DNA of 9,260 nt from Caldifarciminota bacterium (GTDB lineage Bacteria; Hydrothermota; Tepidihabitantia; Tepidihabitantales; JAOUPE01). The stretch spans positions 1-9,260 of the forward strand of contig JAOUPE010000044.1 of NCBI GenBank assembly GCA_029880025.1. The letters are read 5' to 3'. A program made the translations under genes and the position numbers. Shown one piece after another: positions 1 through 6,849 of the stretch. How positions within the stretch are numbered: position 1 is the stretch's first letter; every line of letters begins with the position of its first letter. Under the pieces are notes generated by a model. That model saw only the letters and a list, made by a program, of their open reading frames with translations. It was not told where the DNA came from and ran no database searches.

Positions 1-161
1 TTATTCAGCGAAATAAAGAAAACCAGAATTGCAATCAGGGTCCAGAGCAACCCGTAAAAAAACAGAAAAAAAAGCAGGACCGCTAAGAGAAAAAAAGAGA
101 CAATTAAAGTCTTGATTGGAGTCTCTTTTGCCTTATGAATTGTCCAGAAAATTTCGTTCAT
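1..161 (-). CDS. Small membrane protein, N-terminal part only (cut by window edge)
   Basis: Reading leftward from an ATG at 161, 53 codons stay open to the window edge. The protein begins MNEIFWTIHKAKETPIKT, a short amphipathic head. A very hydrophobic stretch of leucine, phenylalanine and valine follows from about residue 18 to the end, enough for one long or two closely packed membrane helices with a Tyr-Gly break near residue 38. An AAGGAAAG ribosome binding site lies 5-6 bases upstream of the ATG, which supports the start. The gene lies 46 bases downstream of the CAU tRNA on the same strand, so read-through from the tRNA promoter is possible. I do not recognise the family. Function unknown; the C-terminus is outside the window. 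Confidence 0.6.
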   Translation of the reverse strand, partial: MNEIFWTIHKAKETPIKTLIVSFFLLAVLLFFLFFYGLLWTLIAILVFFISLN

Positions 162-207
162 CTATACTTTCCTTGATTTTTTATATTTGATATTTAATAT
201 GAAAAAA

Positions 208-281
208 TGGGCCCGGTCCGAGTTGAACGGACGACCCGCTGATTATGAGTCAGCTGCTCTGACCAACTGAGCTACGGGCCC
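208..281 (-). tRNA. tRNA with CAU anticodon (elongator Met or Ile2)
   Basis: A complete 74-nt cloverleaf on the minus strand. The acceptor is GGGCCCG paired with CGGGCCC (7 of 7). The D arm is GCTC/GAGC with a 9-nt loop, and the anticodon stem is GCTGA/TCAGC with loop CTCATAA. The variable loop is 5 nt, and the T arm is GTCCG/CGGAC with loop TTCAACT; the discriminator is A. The anticodon is CAU. The G1-C72 pair and the lack of three G-C pairs in the anticodon stem rule out initiator tRNA. Elongator Met and lysidine-modified Ile2 cannot be told apart safely by eye. CCA is not encoded: a T run follows the discriminator directly. Confidence 0.95.
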
Positions 282-298
282 GGACTGATTTTTTTAAT

Positions 299-326
299 AT
301 CCTACCAGAACCATCGTTTAAGTCAA
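299..326 (-). promoter_or_regulatory. Promoter of the CAU tRNA
   Basis: On the minus strand, TTGACT (321-326) is followed after 16 bases by TAGGAT (299-304). This puts the predicted start near 292, about ten bases before the tRNA 5' end at 281. Position and spacing fit a sigma70-type promoter for the tRNA. Confidence 0.55.
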
Positions 327-409
327 TACCCGATTGTGCCATTTTCACTGAATTTTGCACCAATAAGATTCACTCTTCCTTTAAGTGTCTTTGAGAAAGA
401 TGGGAATAT

Positions 410-1168
410 CTATTTTAACTTGTTCGCCACATCTATAATCAAACTTGCTGTTAATCGTGATCTGTCCACGACACCGGCAAATTTTCCATGTTCGTCAACA
501 ACGGGTAATGTTTCTATATTGAGGGAATCCATCTTTTCAAGTGCTGTTTGTTTGTCGGTATCTTTTCTAATACCATCTTTAGCCGATACAAATCCGGGCA
601 GCTGGTATAAAGCTAAGGTATCATTTTCGTTAATCCATTGCGCAAAATTGTCCAATTTAAAATCTCCTTCACGAGTAAGAAAAGCGGAAAGGAGTTTACG
701 AACTTCTACTATACCGGTAAATCTTCGGTTCTCGTTATTAATAATTATAAACTTAAAAAATGGGTGCTCAGAAAGTCTTCTAAGGTATTCTTCAATTGCT
801 GGGCCATGGTAATCACCATCGCCCAACTGAAAAGACAGTGCCTCTATTTTATCCCTGACTAACTGAGGTATTTCTCCGGGACGTTGTTTTAGACCTATTC
901 TTAGATATTCCACGGGAAGTTTTACCGGTGTAATTTGTTTATTAATTTTAGCCTCTAATGCTTCAACAAAAGCAAGTTCCATCTTGAATCCGGCAATCTC
1001 GAATTTCTGAATTTTTTTAGTCAATAGCAACCAGAGCGCTATTGGTATAAGGGCAATTAATATATCCGAAGTCTTAATTTCAAACTTAGCACCAAATTTC
1101 ACACGAATGAAAATTATTAGTGCAATGATAAGGACAAATATTAATAATGAGATTATTAAGTATAGCAT
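410..1168 (-). CDS. Membrane-anchored CBS-domain (Bateman module) protein
   Basis: A 252-residue protein. Residues 2-22 form a strongly hydrophobic helix (LYLIISLLIFVLIIALI), and a second one spans about 33-50 (SDILIALIPIALWLLL). The rest is soluble and carries two CBS-like halves. The first, around residues 135-168, includes FIIINNENRRFTGIV. The second, about 205-245, is more typical: alternating TALEKMDSLNIETLPVVDEH, then GKFAGVVDRSRL. CBS pairs usually bind adenine nucleotides and sense energy state; what this one controls is unknown, since no partner domain is visible. An in-frame ATG at 1192 overlaps the -10 box. I chose the ATG at 1168, which has AAGGAGG five bases upstream and lies just after the predicted transcript start. 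It stands alone in its transcription unit, downstream of the pgk relic. Confidence 0.8.
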   Translation of the reverse strand: MLYLIISLLIFVLIIALIIFIRVKFGAKFEIKTSDILIALIPIALWLLLTKKIQKFEIAGFKMELAFVEALEAKINKQITPVKLPVEYLRIGLKQRPGEIPQLVRDKIEALSFQLGDGDYHGPAIEEYLRRLSEHPFFKFIIINNENRRFTGIVEVRKLLSAFLTREGDFKLDNFAQWINENDTLALYQLPGFVSAKDGIRKDTDKQTALEKMDSLNIETLPVVDEHGKFAGVVDRSRLTASLIIDVANKLK

Positions 1169-1190
1169 CCTTGCCTCCTTTTCATACTTC

Positions 1191-1218
1191 ATTATATCTA
1201 TTGGTTCAATCCTGTCAA
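1191..1218 (-). promoter_or_regulatory. Consensus promoter of the CBS-domain gene
   Basis: Perfect TTGACA (minus strand, 1213-1218), 16-base spacer, perfect TATAAT (1191-1196). The predicted start is near 1184, giving a leader of only about 16 bases that still contains the AAGGAGG site. This decides the gene start: the upstream in-frame ATG at 1192 lies in the -10 box and cannot be on this transcript. Confidence 0.8.
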
Positions 1219-1419
1219 TTCATCTTTGGATACTTAGCAACCACTCGGCGCCCTAAAAAACTTTGCCCAATTTTATGCCAACATCAGACCGAGATTATTA
1301 ATTACTTCTAATTTACTCGAGAAATATTTTCAAAGCCGGTCTTGACAATTTTGATTTATTTAAATGGAATCCCTTTATTTTTAGTTTTTACTAAGATTTC
1401 GGCAATATCATCAGCAGTT
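1219..1419 (-). other. Decayed spacer between the pgk relic and the CBS gene
   Basis: No intact gene. One short open segment on the minus strand (about 1356-1433) reads KPAILTADDIAEILVKT and onward to a stop. It looks like former coding sequence, but I cannot assign it; it could be a further piece of the broken neighbour or another gene's remnant. The rest, to the CBS promoter, shows nothing I can name. Confidence 0.35.
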
Positions 1420-1665
1420 AATATCGCTGGTTTGCTAACATTTTTGTAAGCGATTCTGAATGCCGTTTAAGATTGGAAATCAAATCTCCCAGCCTGGATA
1501 TATACTAATATTACTACCCTTTCAAGATTTTTTGAAAGCTTTTATAGTTTTCCATCTTCTGAAATCTATGAATGATTGTTCAATCCGCTTGGTTTTATTA
1601 TAGTATAAAGAATTCAGGTCAATCTTTACCAGAACATTTTTGCTTTCAAAATTGAAGTCTTCCAT
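1420..1665 (-). pseudogene. pgk: Relic of phosphoglycerate kinase, N-terminal end
   Basis: Starting at an ATG at 1665, 17 bases past the GAPDH stop, the minus strand reads MEDFNFESKNVLVKIDLN, then TKRIEQSFIDFRRWKTIKAF and a stop. This follows the phosphoglycerate kinase N-terminus (D-F-x-G-K-x-V-L-V-R-V-D-L-N, then D-T-R-I-x-x-x-L-P-T-I-x-Y-L). After a frame change at about 1523 it continues ERVVILVYIQAGR, matching the K-V-V-L-x-S-H-L-G-R-P segment. After another at about 1477 it reads NLKRHSESLTKMLA, matching S-L-x-P-V-A-x-x-L-S-x-L-L. At least two frameshifts are present, and some 300 of about 390 residues are missing. The conserved His-Leu-Gly-Arg-Pro site is destroyed. It ends before the CBS gene. 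The gap-pgk order is the usual bacterial glycolytic operon order. A working pgk would have to be elsewhere. Confidence 0.8.
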
Positions 1666-1681
1666 TGTAAAAATCTTTCAT

Positions 1682-2695
1682 TTAATCATCGATACCAAGA
1701 CTCTTATCCGTTATTTTCCTTGATTTCTCACCATCTTGCTCAGCGCCCATAATAGCCCTTATTGCGTCTATGTTTTCTGGTATGACAACAGCTTCCTGGT
1801 GAACCGCCTGCATATAATAAAGTTCACCGTCTTTTATGTTTATGGTATCCTTCCAGACCGGGATTTCATATAAATCTCCCATGTATCGACCGAGAGACCT
1901 TGCATATTCCATTATCTCTGCCGTAGAAGCAAAGCCCTCATTAGAATCTATCAGTTTAATCCTTGGGATTTTTCTGAATGTCTCTATTACATCGTCTCTG
2001 GTGAATGAACCATCGACCTCGATCATAACCGTGTGGAGATGCATGATAGTGGTTGGAACCACGACTGCCACACTGACTATATCGATGCCGGGGAGAACAG
2101 TTTTCAAATCAGGTCCATGATGTGAAGGAACTTTGAATTCAGGAACTATCGCGTTTATCGGACCTTTTTTCGATTCCACAGGATCGGCTGCCCTTCTTAT
2201 CAAAACAACTCTTATCTTGCCAAGTTTGCCAAGTTTTGTTAAAGGTCCAATCGTTCGTGCTAGACCTGTTGTATTGCACGAAACAACCCTTATGAAATCT
2301 TTGTTCAGGGCTTCATTATAATTACAATATGTATTGAAAGAACATTGAGCAACATCGGCTTTTTCCCCACCTTCAAATATAGCTTTTACCCCGGCTTTCT
2401 CATACAATGGTTTATTAAATATCCCGACGTTTTTAGGCGTGGCATCGATTATCACATCAACCTCTTGCAAAAGATCTTCCAGTTTTCCTGAAACCTCAAT
2501 TTCATGTTGCTTGAATAAATCAACATTTTCCGGAACTACATAATATATTGGATGCCTTTTGTTCACAGCGGTTAATGCATTGAAATCAGGTTTTGTTTTA
2601 GTAATACCAACAAGTTTCATATCATCCTGTAATGTTATGGCATGAGCAACCCTTTTTCCAATGACCCCATATCCATTAACCCCGACTCTTATCAT
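1682..2695 (-). CDS. gap: Glyceraldehyde-3-phosphate dehydrogenase, class II (archaeal type)
   Basis: 337 residues, the usual length for the archaeal-type class II enzyme. It oxidises glyceraldehyde 3-phosphate to 1,3-bisphosphoglycerate with NAD(P)+ in cytosolic glycolysis or gluconeogenesis. The nucleotide-binding loop is VGVNGYGVIGKRVA (residues 4-17). The catalytic cysteine is C140 in VVSCNTTGLARTIGPL, where class II enzymes carry CNTTGL rather than the class I SCTTNC. Further class II marks are RRAADPVESKKGPINAIVP (168-186) and SHHGPD (191-196). The ATG at 2695 has AGAGG six bases upstream. A class I GAPDH relic lies just upstream and a pgk relic just downstream, so this gene appears to have replaced the original enzyme inside an old glycolytic operon. 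Nothing in the reading frame looks damaged. Confidence 0.95.
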   Translation of the reverse strand: MIRVGVNGYGVIGKRVAHAITLQDDMKLVGITKTKPDFNALTAVNKRHPIYYVVPENVDLFKQHEIEVSGKLEDLLQEVDVIIDATPKNVGIFNKPLYEKAGVKAIFEGGEKADVAQCSFNTYCNYNEALNKDFIRVVSCNTTGLARTIGPLTKLGKLGKIRVVLIRRAADPVESKKGPINAIVPEFKVPSHHGPDLKTVLPGIDIVSVAVVVPTTIMHLHTVMIEVDGSFTRDDVIETFRKIPRIKLIDSNEGFASTAEIMEYARSLGRYMGDLYEIPVWKDTINIKDGELYYMQAVHQEAVVIPENIDAIRAIMGAEQDGEKSRKITDKSLGIDD

Positions 2696-2732
2696 TTCTA
2701 ACCTCTTTTATTTCTATTTTTTCCAAGAGTTC

Positions 2733-2987
2733 TCATAAGCCAACCAGTCGGTTAGAAATATTTCCATTCATTATCATGCCATATAAAATTTCAACCAAAT
2801 TACCTTTTCCCACTATTATTTAAAATGCATAAAATATTGCAGTGCATGAATCACCTATTATATTTGCTTGAAATAAAGAATCCTGTGCATATTGTAATAT
2901 GCCCTTGAAAAAGCCTTTGGCAGCTTTTTTGAAAACAACGTTTACCTCTTCAATTGTAAGTCGGTTACAACATTTTTACACCCGCCC
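2733..2987 (-). pseudogene. gapA: Relic of class I GAPDH (C-terminal part)
   Basis: From 2957 leftward the minus strand reads TIEEVNVVFKKAAKGFFKG, then ILQYAQDSLFQANIIGDSC and TAIFYAF followed by a stop. This tracks the class I GAPDH C-terminal domain (VTVEEVNAAFKEAAEG, LKGILxYTEDPLVSxDF, SSIFDA). Past the stop in the same frame come IVGKGNLVEIL and, at 2733-2753, SNRLVGL. The out-of-frame reading between them gives WHDNEWKYF, the near-invariant WYDNEWGY motif, so a pair of compensating frameshifts is present. Upstream, about 2958-2987, NVVTDL may be the VSVVDL strand. Roughly the first 230-240 residues, including the catalytic Cys, are gone. The relic lies in the leader of the intact class II gene. 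Confidence 0.85.
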
Positions 2988-3082
2988 TTGAGAGGGAAAT
3001 ATGCAGTGATTTGAGTATGGACTAAATAAGGGAAGAATATAATCTTTAGTAGGATAAGGTTCGTTGACTTTTTCATAGTTGG

Positions 3083-3110
3083 ATTATAAAATAATAAACT
3101 GAGTTGTCAA
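3083..3110 (-). promoter_or_regulatory. Consensus promoter of the gap locus
   Basis: Perfect TTGACA (minus strand, 3105-3110), 16-base spacer, perfect TATAAT (3083-3088). The predicted start is near 3076. It would give a leader of about 380 bases before the class II GAPDH start at 2695, containing the class I GAPDH relic. It was probably the promoter of the original class I gene. Confidence 0.75.
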
Positions 3111-3324
3111 GGAAAAGGCGAAAATCGATAAGGACAACATAGAGAATAAAGTGAAAATGTCTGCATCTGTTTATTTTCCCACAAGTTACAGAGAAGCGAT
3201 ATTTAGGAAAAAGTTTTCTTAACTGATTATGAATCAGTTACTTTGAACGACTGAGCTTCGGACAATGATAACTCATCTTACTTTAGTTTTAAATCATGCC
3301 AAGACTCAATATTAATCCCTTCTC
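3111..3324. other. Divergent spacer between the gap and ftcD promoters
   Basis: About 210 bases with no credible protein gene. Apart from the tRNA fragment at 3221-3266, described separately, I see only AT-rich sequence. Confidence 0.5.
3221..3266 (-). pseudogene. Decayed 5' half of a CAU tRNA
   Basis: On the minus strand this reads like the first 45 or so bases of the tRNA at 208-281. The AGCTCAGT of the D arm is kept, and the anticodon arm is AACTGA, loop TTCATAA, TCAGTT: six perfect pairs, CAU in place. About three quarters of the aligned bases match. The 3' side of the D stem is altered. The variable loop, T arm and 3' acceptor strand are absent; the sequence runs into AAGAAAACTTTTTCC instead. 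It cannot fold as a tRNA, so it is a remnant. Confidence 0.7.
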
Positions 3325-3352
3325 TTGACTTTAACGAAAAAACGAGTATCAT
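3325..3352 (+). promoter_or_regulatory. Likely promoter of the ftcD operon
   Basis: TTGACT (3325-3330), 16-base spacer, TATCAT (3347-3352). The predicted start is near 3359, about 105 bases before the ftcD ATG. It is the best sigma70-like match in this spacer on the plus strand. Confidence 0.5.
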
Positions 3353-3464
3353 CAAATTAATTGCCGTCATAAATGATTAATGAAGAAAATAAATTTAATT
3401 ACCATTTTTTGCTATTTTTAAATAACGCTACTGCCCCATTGAAATCGGAAAGGAGTAATTAGAT

Positions 3465-4979
3465 ATGGCAAGAATTGTTGAGTGTGTTCCCAATTTTAGT
3501 GAAGGCCGAAGACCTGAAGTTATTGATAAGATTGTGACCGCAATCCAATCGGTGAGCGGCGTGGCACTGCTTGACCAAGAGATGAACGCTGACCATAACC
3601 GTGCGGTGATAACATTTGTTGGTGAACCGGAAGCAGTGATTGAAGCAGCCTTTCGTGGTGTAAAGACTGCTTCCGAATTGATTGATTTACGGACTCATCA
3701 AGGTGAGCATCCCCGAATTGGTTCCACCGATGTTATTCCTTTAGTCCCGGTCTCTGATGTCACGACCGAAGAGTGTATTGAACTGGCAAGGAGATTGGGC
3801 AAGAAAATTTCCGATGAATTGAACATCCCGATATACCTATATGAAGCAGCCGCCACTCGTCCAGAACGTCAGGACTTAGCTTTTATTCGGAAAGGTGAAT
3901 TTGAGGGATTACGCGAAACAATCAAAACCAACCCAGACCGTGCCCCGGATTTTGGCAAGCCCGAACTACACCCAAGCGCCGGTGCTACTGTGGTCGGGGT
4001 CCGTTTTCCTTTAATTGCTTATAATATCAATCTTACCACCCGAGACAAATCGATTGCCGATAAAATTGCTCGAGCCATCCGATTTCGCAGCGGTGGTTTT
4101 CGTTATGTAAAATCATTGGGATTTGAGATTAAAGAAAAGAATTGTGTTCAGGTATCAATCAATATGACCAATTATAAAGGCACTCCTTTGTATCGCGTAT
4201 TTGAAACCGTCAAAAGAGAAGCCGCACGTTATGGGGTGATGGTTAAAGAGAGCGAGATTGTCGGTTTGGTGCCGCAGCAGGCTTTGATTGATACTGCCGT
4301 AAATTATCTTCAACTCTGGTCGTTCAATCCAAATCAGATTCTCGAAAATAGACTGGTTCAAGCCGGTAAAAGTTTAGCCGATTTTATAAGCGATGTTTCG
4401 TCATCCGCACCGACTCCGGGTGGTGGTTCTTGTGCTGCTCTGGCTGGTGCCATCGGAACCGCTTTACTGGTAATGGTCGCCAACCTTACCATTGGCAAGA
4501 AAGGTTACGAAGCTGTTTCCGAAATAATCAAAAAGACCAAAGAGCAATTAGAACCAATCAAAAACCGATTCTATAATCTGATTGCCGAAGATGCTACGGC
4601 TTTTGATTTAGTGATGGCTGCCTATAAATTACCCAAATCATCCGATGAACAAAAAGAACAGCGATTGACCGCAATTACCAATGCTTATAAGAAAGCTACC
4701 GAAATACCGCTGGAGACGATGCAAAATGTATTAGATGCCCTGAATGTATGCCGACCAATTGTCGAAAAAGGAAATAAGAATTCGATTTCGGATGCCGGTG
4801 TTGCCATTTATTACCTTGAGACTGCCCTTCAAGGTGCTCGCTTAAATGTCTTGATTAATCTGCCCTCGATACAAGATGAAAAATTTGTTGCGGAAAAGAA
4901 GCGTAAAATGGGCGAGGTCTATACCAAATGTCGCAGCCTTGCTTCCGAGTTAGCACCAATTGTAGAAGCGAGAATTTAA
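3465..4979 (+). CDS. ftcD: Bifunctional glutamate formimidoyltransferase / formimidoyl-THF cyclodeaminase
   Basis: 504 residues with two fused enzymes. Residues 1 to about 300 are the formiminotransferase: VECVPNFSEGRRPEVIDKI at the N-terminus, DHNRAVITFVG (43-53), and THQGEHPRIGSTDVIPLVPV (77-96). H82 falls at the position of the catalytic His82 known in the porcine enzyme. Residues about 308-504 are the cyclodeaminase: LADFISDVSSSAPTPGGGS and ALAGAIGTALLVMVANLT, then EDATAFDLVMAAYKLPK. Together they move the formimino group of formiminoglutamate onto tetrahydrofolate and deaminate it to 5,10-methenyl-THF, linking histidine breakdown to one-carbon metabolism. No hut genes are in view, so the source of formiminoglutamate is unclear. 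AAGGAG precedes the ATG by nine bases. It leads a likely three-gene operon; many bacteria encode the two parts separately. Confidence 0.95.
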   Translation: MARIVECVPNFSEGRRPEVIDKIVTAIQSVSGVALLDQEMNADHNRAVITFVGEPEAVIEAAFRGVKTASELIDLRTHQGEHPRIGSTDVIPLVPVSDVTTEECIELARRLGKKISDELNIPIYLYEAAATRPERQDLAFIRKGEFEGLRETIKTNPDRAPDFGKPELHPSAGATVVGVRFPLIAYNINLTTRDKSIADKIARAIRFRSGGFRYVKSLGFEIKEKNCVQVSINMTNYKGTPLYRVFETVKREAARYGVMVKESEIVGLVPQQALIDTAVNYLQLWSFNPNQILENRLVQAGKSLADFISDVSSSAPTPGGGSCAALAGAIGTALLVMVANLTIGKKGYEAVSEIIKKTKEQLEPIKNRFYNLIAEDATAFDLVMAAYKLPKSSDEQKEQRLTAITNAYKKATEIPLETMQNVLDALNVCRPIVEKGNKNSISDAGVAIYYLETALQGARLNVLINLPSIQDEKFVAEKKRKMGEVYTKCRSLASELAPIVEARI

Positions 4980-4982
4980 GCC

Positions 4983-5819
4983 ATGATGGCAAATACTAAA
5001 GCAATGGTTGACTTTCATGTCCATACCAACTGTTCGGATGGTTTGTTAAGTCCGGATGAAGTCGTGCGCAAAGCCAAAGAGATTGGATTGGCGGCAATCG
5101 GAATCGCTGACCATGATTCGGTAGATGGTATTGAAGAGGCAATCAAAACCGGCGACGAAATTGGCATCGAGGTTGTGCCTGCGGTTGAACTCAGTTGTCT
5201 TTATAATAATAACGATATCCATGTTCTTGGATATTACATCGATTACAAAAATCCTGAACTATTATCATTTTTAGAATCGGTTCAGAAAAAACGTTTGGAA
5301 CGAGCTTATAAGATTGTCGGAAAACTATCGGAGCAAGGTATCAATATTGATGTGGAACGAGTCTTAGAACTTTCCTCGGGTGCCTCGGTTGGCAGACCTC
5401 ATATTGCACAAGCTTTATTGGAACAGGGCTATGTCTCATCGTTCAATGAGGCATTTTGGAAATTTATCGGTTACCACTGTCCGGCTTATGTCCCAAAGAT
5501 GGAAATAAATCCTCAGGAGGGGATTAATTTAATTAAAAAGTTCGCCGGAATCTCAATTTTAGCCCATCCGGGCAGTTACCATAAGGACGATATTGTTTAT
5601 GCATTAATCGCAGCCGGAGTTGAGGGAATCGAGGTCTGGCATCCTGAACATTCGGAAAATTCTGCCGAACACTATTTAGAAATCAGTCAGAAAAATGGGC
5701 TGCTCATAACCGGCGGCTCAGATTGCCATGGCGGCAGAAAAGGCAAAATATTTATGGGTGAAATCCGGGTTCCTTACCATTATCTTTCTGAACTGAAACA
5801 AAAAAGATTTGAAAAATAG
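4983..5819 (+). CDS. PHP-domain metal-dependent phosphoesterase (RNase AM / TrpH-like)
   Basis: 278 residues. The metal-ligand pattern of the PHP family is complete: DFHVHTNCSDG (H12, H14, D19), ADHDS (D43, H44, D45), PAVEL (E69), H80, AHPGS (H195), WHPEHS (H220) and GSDCHG (D247, H249). GRPHIAQALLEQGYV (138-152) is typical of the YciV/TrpH/Rnm branch. Members of that branch remove phosphates from 3',5'-bisphosphonucleotides or trim RNA 5' ends; which applies here is not decidable from sequence. The start is 3 bases after the ftcD stop, and no clear ribosome binding site is present, so translation is probably coupled. A second ATG follows immediately at 4986, and another in frame at 5004 just before the conserved DFHVH. 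Cytoplasmic; no signal peptide. Confidence 0.88.
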   Translation: MMANTKAMVDFHVHTNCSDGLLSPDEVVRKAKEIGLAAIGIADHDSVDGIEEAIKTGDEIGIEVVPAVELSCLYNNNDIHVLGYYIDYKNPELLSFLESVQKKRLERAYKIVGKLSEQGINIDVERVLELSSGASVGRPHIAQALLEQGYVSSFNEAFWKFIGYHCPAYVPKMEINPQEGINLIKKFAGISILAHPGSYHKDDIVYALIAAGVEGIEVWHPEHSENSAEHYLEISQKNGLLITGGSDCHGGRKGKIFMGEIRVPYHYLSELKQKRFEK

Positions 5820-6498
5820 TTCACAAGCCACAAGTCAAAGGTCAATAGTAATTTTCAAACTTGGCGTTTTGAGTTTTGCACTTTGCACTTTCCTCCATGC
5901 CCAAGAAACTAGCCTTGTTACCTTAGCCCGACTAAAATATCAGGGCGGTGGTGATTGGTATAATGACCCGGATGCTTTGCCTAATCTAGCAAAAGAGCTA
6001 AACCAAAGAACCAACATCGCCACTTATGAAAACGAGATTGCGATAACCCTGCTTGATGATAAACTTTACAACTATCCATTTTTATTTATGACCGGTCATG
6101 GCAATATTGGCTTTAATGAACAAGAAGTTACACGTCTACGCAACTATCTAAGCAGTGGTGGATTTCTTTATGCCGATGATGATTATGGAATGGATGAGTC
6201 ATTCCGGAGGGAAATGAAAAAGGTTTTGCCTAATCAAGAACTTGTTGAATTGTCATTTGACCATCCGATATATCATATGATTTATAACTTTCCGAACGGA
6301 TTGCCCAAGATTCATGAACATTACGAAGGTCCGCCCAAAGGTTTCGGCATATTTTATCAAGACCGGTTAGTAGTTTATTATACTTATAATACCAACATCA
6401 GCGATGGTTGGACCATTGCCCATGACGACCCGCCGGAAAAAAGAGACGCTGCTTTACAGATGGGTATTAATATCATCGCCTATGTCTTAACCCATTAA
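5809..6498 (+). CDS. Secreted DUF4159-domain protein
   Basis: 229 residues from a TTG start that overlaps the PHP gene by 11 bases. Residues about 14-31 (IFKLGVLSFALCTFLHAQ) form a signal peptide with a plausible cleavage site after Ala-Gln. The mature part is a DUF4159 domain almost throughout: LARLKYQGGGDWYNDPDALP, PFLFMTGHG, LRNYLSSGGFLYADDDYG and FDHPIYHMIYNFP are its hallmark segments. The fold is thought to resemble class I glutamine amidotransferases; function unknown, and larger homologues often sit in membrane-linked operons with MoxR and DUF58 proteins, absent here. The TTG start has no clear ribosome binding site. In-frame alternatives are also weak, but the signal peptide requires a start near here. 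Last gene of the ftcD run. Confidence 0.8.
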   Translation: MKNSSQATSQRSIVIFKLGVLSFALCTFLHAQETSLVTLARLKYQGGGDWYNDPDALPNLAKELNQRTNIATYENEIAITLLDDKLYNYPFLFMTGHGNIGFNEQEVTRLRNYLSSGGFLYADDDYGMDESFRREMKKVLPNQELVELSFDHPIYHMIYNFPNGLPKIHEHYEGPPKGFGIFYQDRLVVYYTYNTNISDGWTIAHDDPPEKRDAALQMGINIIAYVLTH

Positions 6499-6697
6499 AA
6501 TCATATTTATAACTAATTTTACCCCAAGTCACAAAAATCGGTAGTTTCAGTGCTCTTCAGAGTTTAATTATTCTATATTCATCCGTGTTAATCCGTGGTT
6601 AAAAAAATTCTCCTCTGCTTTCTCAGTTATCTCTGCGGTTAAATACTCTGTTCTCAGTATCCTCTGCGGTTAAAATAGTTTTCTTTTCGGTTAAATC
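6499..6697. repeat. Spacer of short decayed intergenic repeats
   Basis: No gene. The phrase ATCCGTGTTA/ATCCGTGGTT is a 10-base near-tandem pair (6581-6600). A 24-base phrase TCTCAGTT-ATCTCTGCGGTTAAAT recurs with small changes at 6621-6644 and 6652-6675. TTTCAGTGCTCTTCAGAGTTTAATT (about 6545-6569) resembles a phrase at about 8618-8639. These are the kind of dispersed non-coding phrases found between genes in several uncultured bacterial lineages; role unknown. Confidence 0.55.
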
Positions 6698-6742
6698 TTT
6701 GAGGTCACAAATTGTGACACCACCGCGAAAAATTGGATTTTA
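6698..6742 (+). pseudogene. Relic of an ORF6N-domain gene (internally deleted 3' end)
   Basis: One frame reads SLRSQIVTPPRKIGF and stops at 6740-6742. SLRSQ-x-(V/A)-T is the middle of the ORF6N family, encoded by the neighbour at 7091-7115 as SLRSQFATS. PPRKIGF is the family's C-terminal tail, which the neighbour ends with as HPRKIGF. The 80 or so residues between them are missing, so the middle is joined directly to the end. The junction falls in the right arm of a palindrome. No N-terminal part is visible upstream of 6690. Confidence 0.7.
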
Positions 6743-6768
6743 AACACTTTTAGACTAAATACTTTTAG
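6723..6768 (+). repeat. 46-bp direct repeat, copy 1 (ORF6N 3' end and flank)
   Basis: Identical to 7381-7426 over 46 bases, from CCGCGAAAAATTGG to ATACTTTTAG. It covers the last codons of an ORF6N gene, its stop, and the first 26 bases beyond. It continues, after 5 bases, into a 19-base repeat (6774-6792, TTTTACTTTTAACTTATTA) also found at 7508-7526. Confidence 0.95.
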
Positions 6769-6849
6769 ACAATTTTTACTTTTAACTTATTAGTCGTTAA
6801 TTTTAGTCAAAAAGGGTTAAAATTTTATATTATTGACATCATGGCATAA

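Noticed and set aside
336..862. Open frames on the plus strand opposite the CBS-domain gene
   Set aside because: Antisense to a gene with a consensus promoter and strong ribosome binding site; composition is not protein-like.
1836..2321. Open frames on the plus strand opposite the class II GAPDH gene
   Set aside because: They are antisense to a well-supported gene, with no ribosome binding sites or family resemblance.
2930..3076. Short frame beginning MKKSTNLILLKIIFF just after the gap promoter, a possible leader peptide
   Set aside because: No ribosome binding site, and its end runs out of frame over the class I GAPDH relic; more likely chance in an AT-rich leader.
208..3266. Integrated mobile element bounded by the tRNA and its half copy
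   Set aside because: No integrase or other mobility gene lies between, and the duplicate is the 5' half, whereas integration usually repeats the 3' part. Kept only as a possibility under the tRNA finding.
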